Below are positions 4,317 to 5,105 of a DNA stretch of 5,105 nucleotides, in pieces (within the stretch, counting starts at the first letter, position 1; each line of letters starts with the position of its first letter). A program made the position numbers and the translations under genes. A model generated the notes under the pieces. It was not told the origin of the DNA. It searched no databases and saw nothing but the letters and a program-made list of their open reading frames with translations. The stretch is from Nitrospirota bacterium (lineage in GTDB: Bacteria; Nitrospirota_A; Leptospirillia; Leptospirillales; Leptospirillaceae), in assembly GCA_021838765.1 (NCBI GenBank), contig JAKCCY010000173.1, positions 1 through 5,105 of the forward strand, given 5' to 3'.

Positions 4317-4318
4317 GA

Positions 4319-4325
4319 TACTTAG
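4319..4325 (+). repeat. Right copy of TACTTAG, probable target-site duplication
   Basis: This is identical to 2996-3002. The sequence that follows (CGATATGACG) continues the interrupted ArsR-like reading frame. Confidence 0.5.
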
Positions 4326-4371
4326 CGATATGACGATCCACGTCGCTGAAGACACTGGGGGCGAACGTTAA
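4319..4371 (+). pseudogene. ArsR/SmtB-family metal sensor, C-terminal remnant, right part
   Basis: After removal of the IS and one TACTTAG copy, the frame continues from VFYTVNDEHVRRVL into SDMTIHVAEDTGGER and stops at TAA (4369-4371). A last helix of this kind (DEHVRRVLSDMxxHVxED) is common at the end of ArsR-family proteins. The CDF exporter begins 93 bp later on the same strand, the usual partner order of a metal-sensing repressor and its exporter. This piece has no start and is not expressed as a protein on its own. Confidence 0.55.
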
Positions 4372-4412
4372 CAATAGAGATCGACGCAGCTCATGCCCAG
4401 GTGCGGTGCCCA

Positions 4413-4445
4413 AGCACGCGGCCTCGCTCTGGCTCTGGGCGTGCT
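4413..4445. repeat. 7-bp inverted repeat before the CDF gene
   Basis: AGCACGC (4413-4419) and GCGTGCT (4439-4445) are perfect reverse complements around a 19-nt loop. The right arm ends 4 bp before the ribosome-binding site (4450-4456). It could fold in the mRNA leader and affect translation, or be a metal-regulator operator. No T-run follows. Confidence 0.4.
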
Positions 4446-4464
4446 ACTCGGAGAGGTGCCGAAC

Positions 4465-5105
4465 GTGACACATACCCATTCCCATGAACACGATGCGAAC
4501 GGACATGACTCTAACCGCTATAACCATGGGCATGCGCACGACCACCACGACCATGCCCATTCGATCAGTCCGGATGCGGACAAGCGCTATCTGACGATCG
4601 CGCTGGCGTTGCTACTGGCCTTTATGGCAGTCGAAGTCGTCGCAGGCCTGAAGGCCTCCTCGCTGGCACTGATATCGGATGCAGGGCACATGCTCACCGA
4701 TGCGGGTGCAATTGCGATGTCGCTGGCTGTGATGCATCTGGCGCAGCGGCCCGCAGGAGGGCGGTTTACCTTCGGCTTCAAGCGTTCTGAAATCTTCAGT
4801 GCCCTGATCAACGGTCTGACATTGGTGGTATTGGCCGGCTGGTTTCTGATTGAGGCGGTGCGCCGCCTGATCTGGCCGCCTGCGGTCGATGGACTGCTCG
4901 TGACCTGGGTCGCCCTGGCGGGTATTGTCGTGAACCTGTTGGCGACGTGGTCGATGAGCAAGGCCAATCGGGAGAGCCTCAACGTCGAAGGCAGCTTTCA
5001 GCACATTCTCACCGATCTGTACGCCTTCATCGTCACCGCAATCGCCGGCGCTTTGATCCACTGGACGCATTTCTACCGCTTCGATGCGCTCGCCGCCCTG
5101 GTGGT
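4465..5105 (+). CDS. CDF-family heavy-metal exporter, CzcD-like (partial, C-terminus missing)
   Basis: The visible 213 codons encode a cation diffusion facilitator that would export Zn2+, Co2+ or Cd2+ from the cytoplasm in exchange for protons. The first 33 residues are very rich in histidine (THTHSHEH, NHGHAHDHHDHAH), typical of Zn/Co/Cd-binding tails. Membrane segments follow at about 42-60 (YLTIALALLLAFMAVEVVA), 64-92, 108-132, 145-163 and 181-199. The transport-site HxxxD motifs are present in segment two (H75-D79, SDAGHMLTDAG) and segment five (H180-D184, FQHILTD). GTG is chosen because GGAGAGG (4450-4456) lies 8 bp upstream and the histidine-rich tail begins there. An in-frame ATG at 4393 lacks such a site. 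The sixth membrane segment and cytoplasmic C-terminal domain lie past the window end. It is probably the effector partner of the broken ArsR-like gene. Confidence 0.9.
   Translation, partial: MTHTHSHEHDANGHDSNRYNHGHAHDHHDHAHSISPDADKRYLTIALALLLAFMAVEVVAGLKASSLALISDAGHMLTDAGAIAMSLAVMHLAQRPAGGRFTFGFKRSEIFSALINGLTLVVLAGWFLIEAVRRLIWPPAVDGLLVTWVALAGIVVNLLATWSMSKANRESLNVEGSFQHILTDLYAFIVTAIAGALIHWTHFYRFDALAALV

Larger units (their letters stand above)
3003..4318 (-). mobile_element. ISAzo13-like insertion sequence, complete
   Basis: A single minus-strand transposase gene is framed by 22-bp perfect terminal inverted repeats (3007-3028 and 4295-4316) and by TACTTAG on both outer sides. The extra bases between repeat and duplication (GAGT left, GA right) are assigned to the element. 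Length is about 1.3 kb. The transposase frame and its DDE residues are intact, and the terminal repeats are identical, so the insertion looks recent and potentially mobile. It sits inside an ArsR-like gene remnant. Confidence 0.87.

Noticed and set aside
4298..4332. Outward promoter from the IS end driving the CDF gene
   Set aside because: TTCAAG or TTGCTA could act as -35, but no -10 hexamer lies 15-19 bp downstream; GATACT and GATATG are at wrong spacings.
4393..4464. Upstream in-frame start (ATG 4393) for the CDF exporter
   Set aside because: It has no ribosome-binding site. It would add 24 residues before the histidine-rich tail that normally begins such proteins, while GTG 4465 has a good site.
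4587..5070. Two long minus-strand frames (131 and 152 codons)
   Set aside because: They are antisense shadows of the CDF gene, whose HxxxD motifs and membrane segments are clear on the plus strand.
1..5105. CRISPR array
   Set aside because: No regularly spaced repeats of 23-40 bp were seen; the only short direct repeats are GCCATA motifs and the TACTTAG pair.

Overview
The window looks like the edge of an accessory island in a bacterial chromosome. At the left, core genes (a leuS 5' end on the minus strand and a tRNA-Gln gene on the plus strand) meet a tyrosine recombinase gene that starts about 100 bp past the tRNA 3' end. This is the usual layout of an element integrated into a tRNA gene. 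The host cannot be named from sequence alone. The leuS start, the mixed GC content and the load of metal-efflux and IS remains would fit an acidophile such as Leptospirillum or a similar metal-exposed bacterium, but this is a low-confidence guess.

Layout: 1-59 leuS start (minus); 60-240 divergent control region; 241-314 tRNA-Gln(CTG), probable attachment site; 315-416 integrase leader with iterated GCCATA motifs; 417-1460 integrase; 1486-1951 overlapping hicA-hicB toxin-antitoxin pair; 1952-2182 leader with a promoter candidate and inverted repeat; 2183-2482 HU/IHF-family protein; 2483-2661 leader with a 12-bp palindrome and a second promoter candidate; 2662-2958 a C-terminal DUF4338 (DruA-like) remnant that runs in frame into an ArsR-like tail; 3003-4318 a complete ISAzo13-like insertion sequence on the minus strand; 4319-4371 the rest of the ArsR-like tail; 4465-5105 the first 213 codons of a cation-diffusion-facilitator (CDF) metal exporter, cut by the window end.

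The main finding is a layered, broken metal-resistance locus. Removing the IS together with one copy of a 7-bp flanking repeat (TACTTAG) rejoins an open frame that resembles the last part of an ArsR/SmtB-type metal sensor, directly upstream of a CDF exporter. The left part of that ArsR gene has been replaced by a DUF4338 fragment, and a TAG sits where the ArsR wing would probably have a glutamine codon. The sensor is therefore lost at this locus, so the exporter is probably unregulated by it, or driven from elsewhere.

Other points of interest are a HicA whose usual catalytic histidine position is valine, paired with a HicB lacking a DNA-binding domain; an IHF-like protein carried beside a tyrosine integrase; and three promoter candidates of the same form (TTGnnn, 15-bp spacer, TATACT). 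All family calls are from recognition of the translated sequence; no database search was run.
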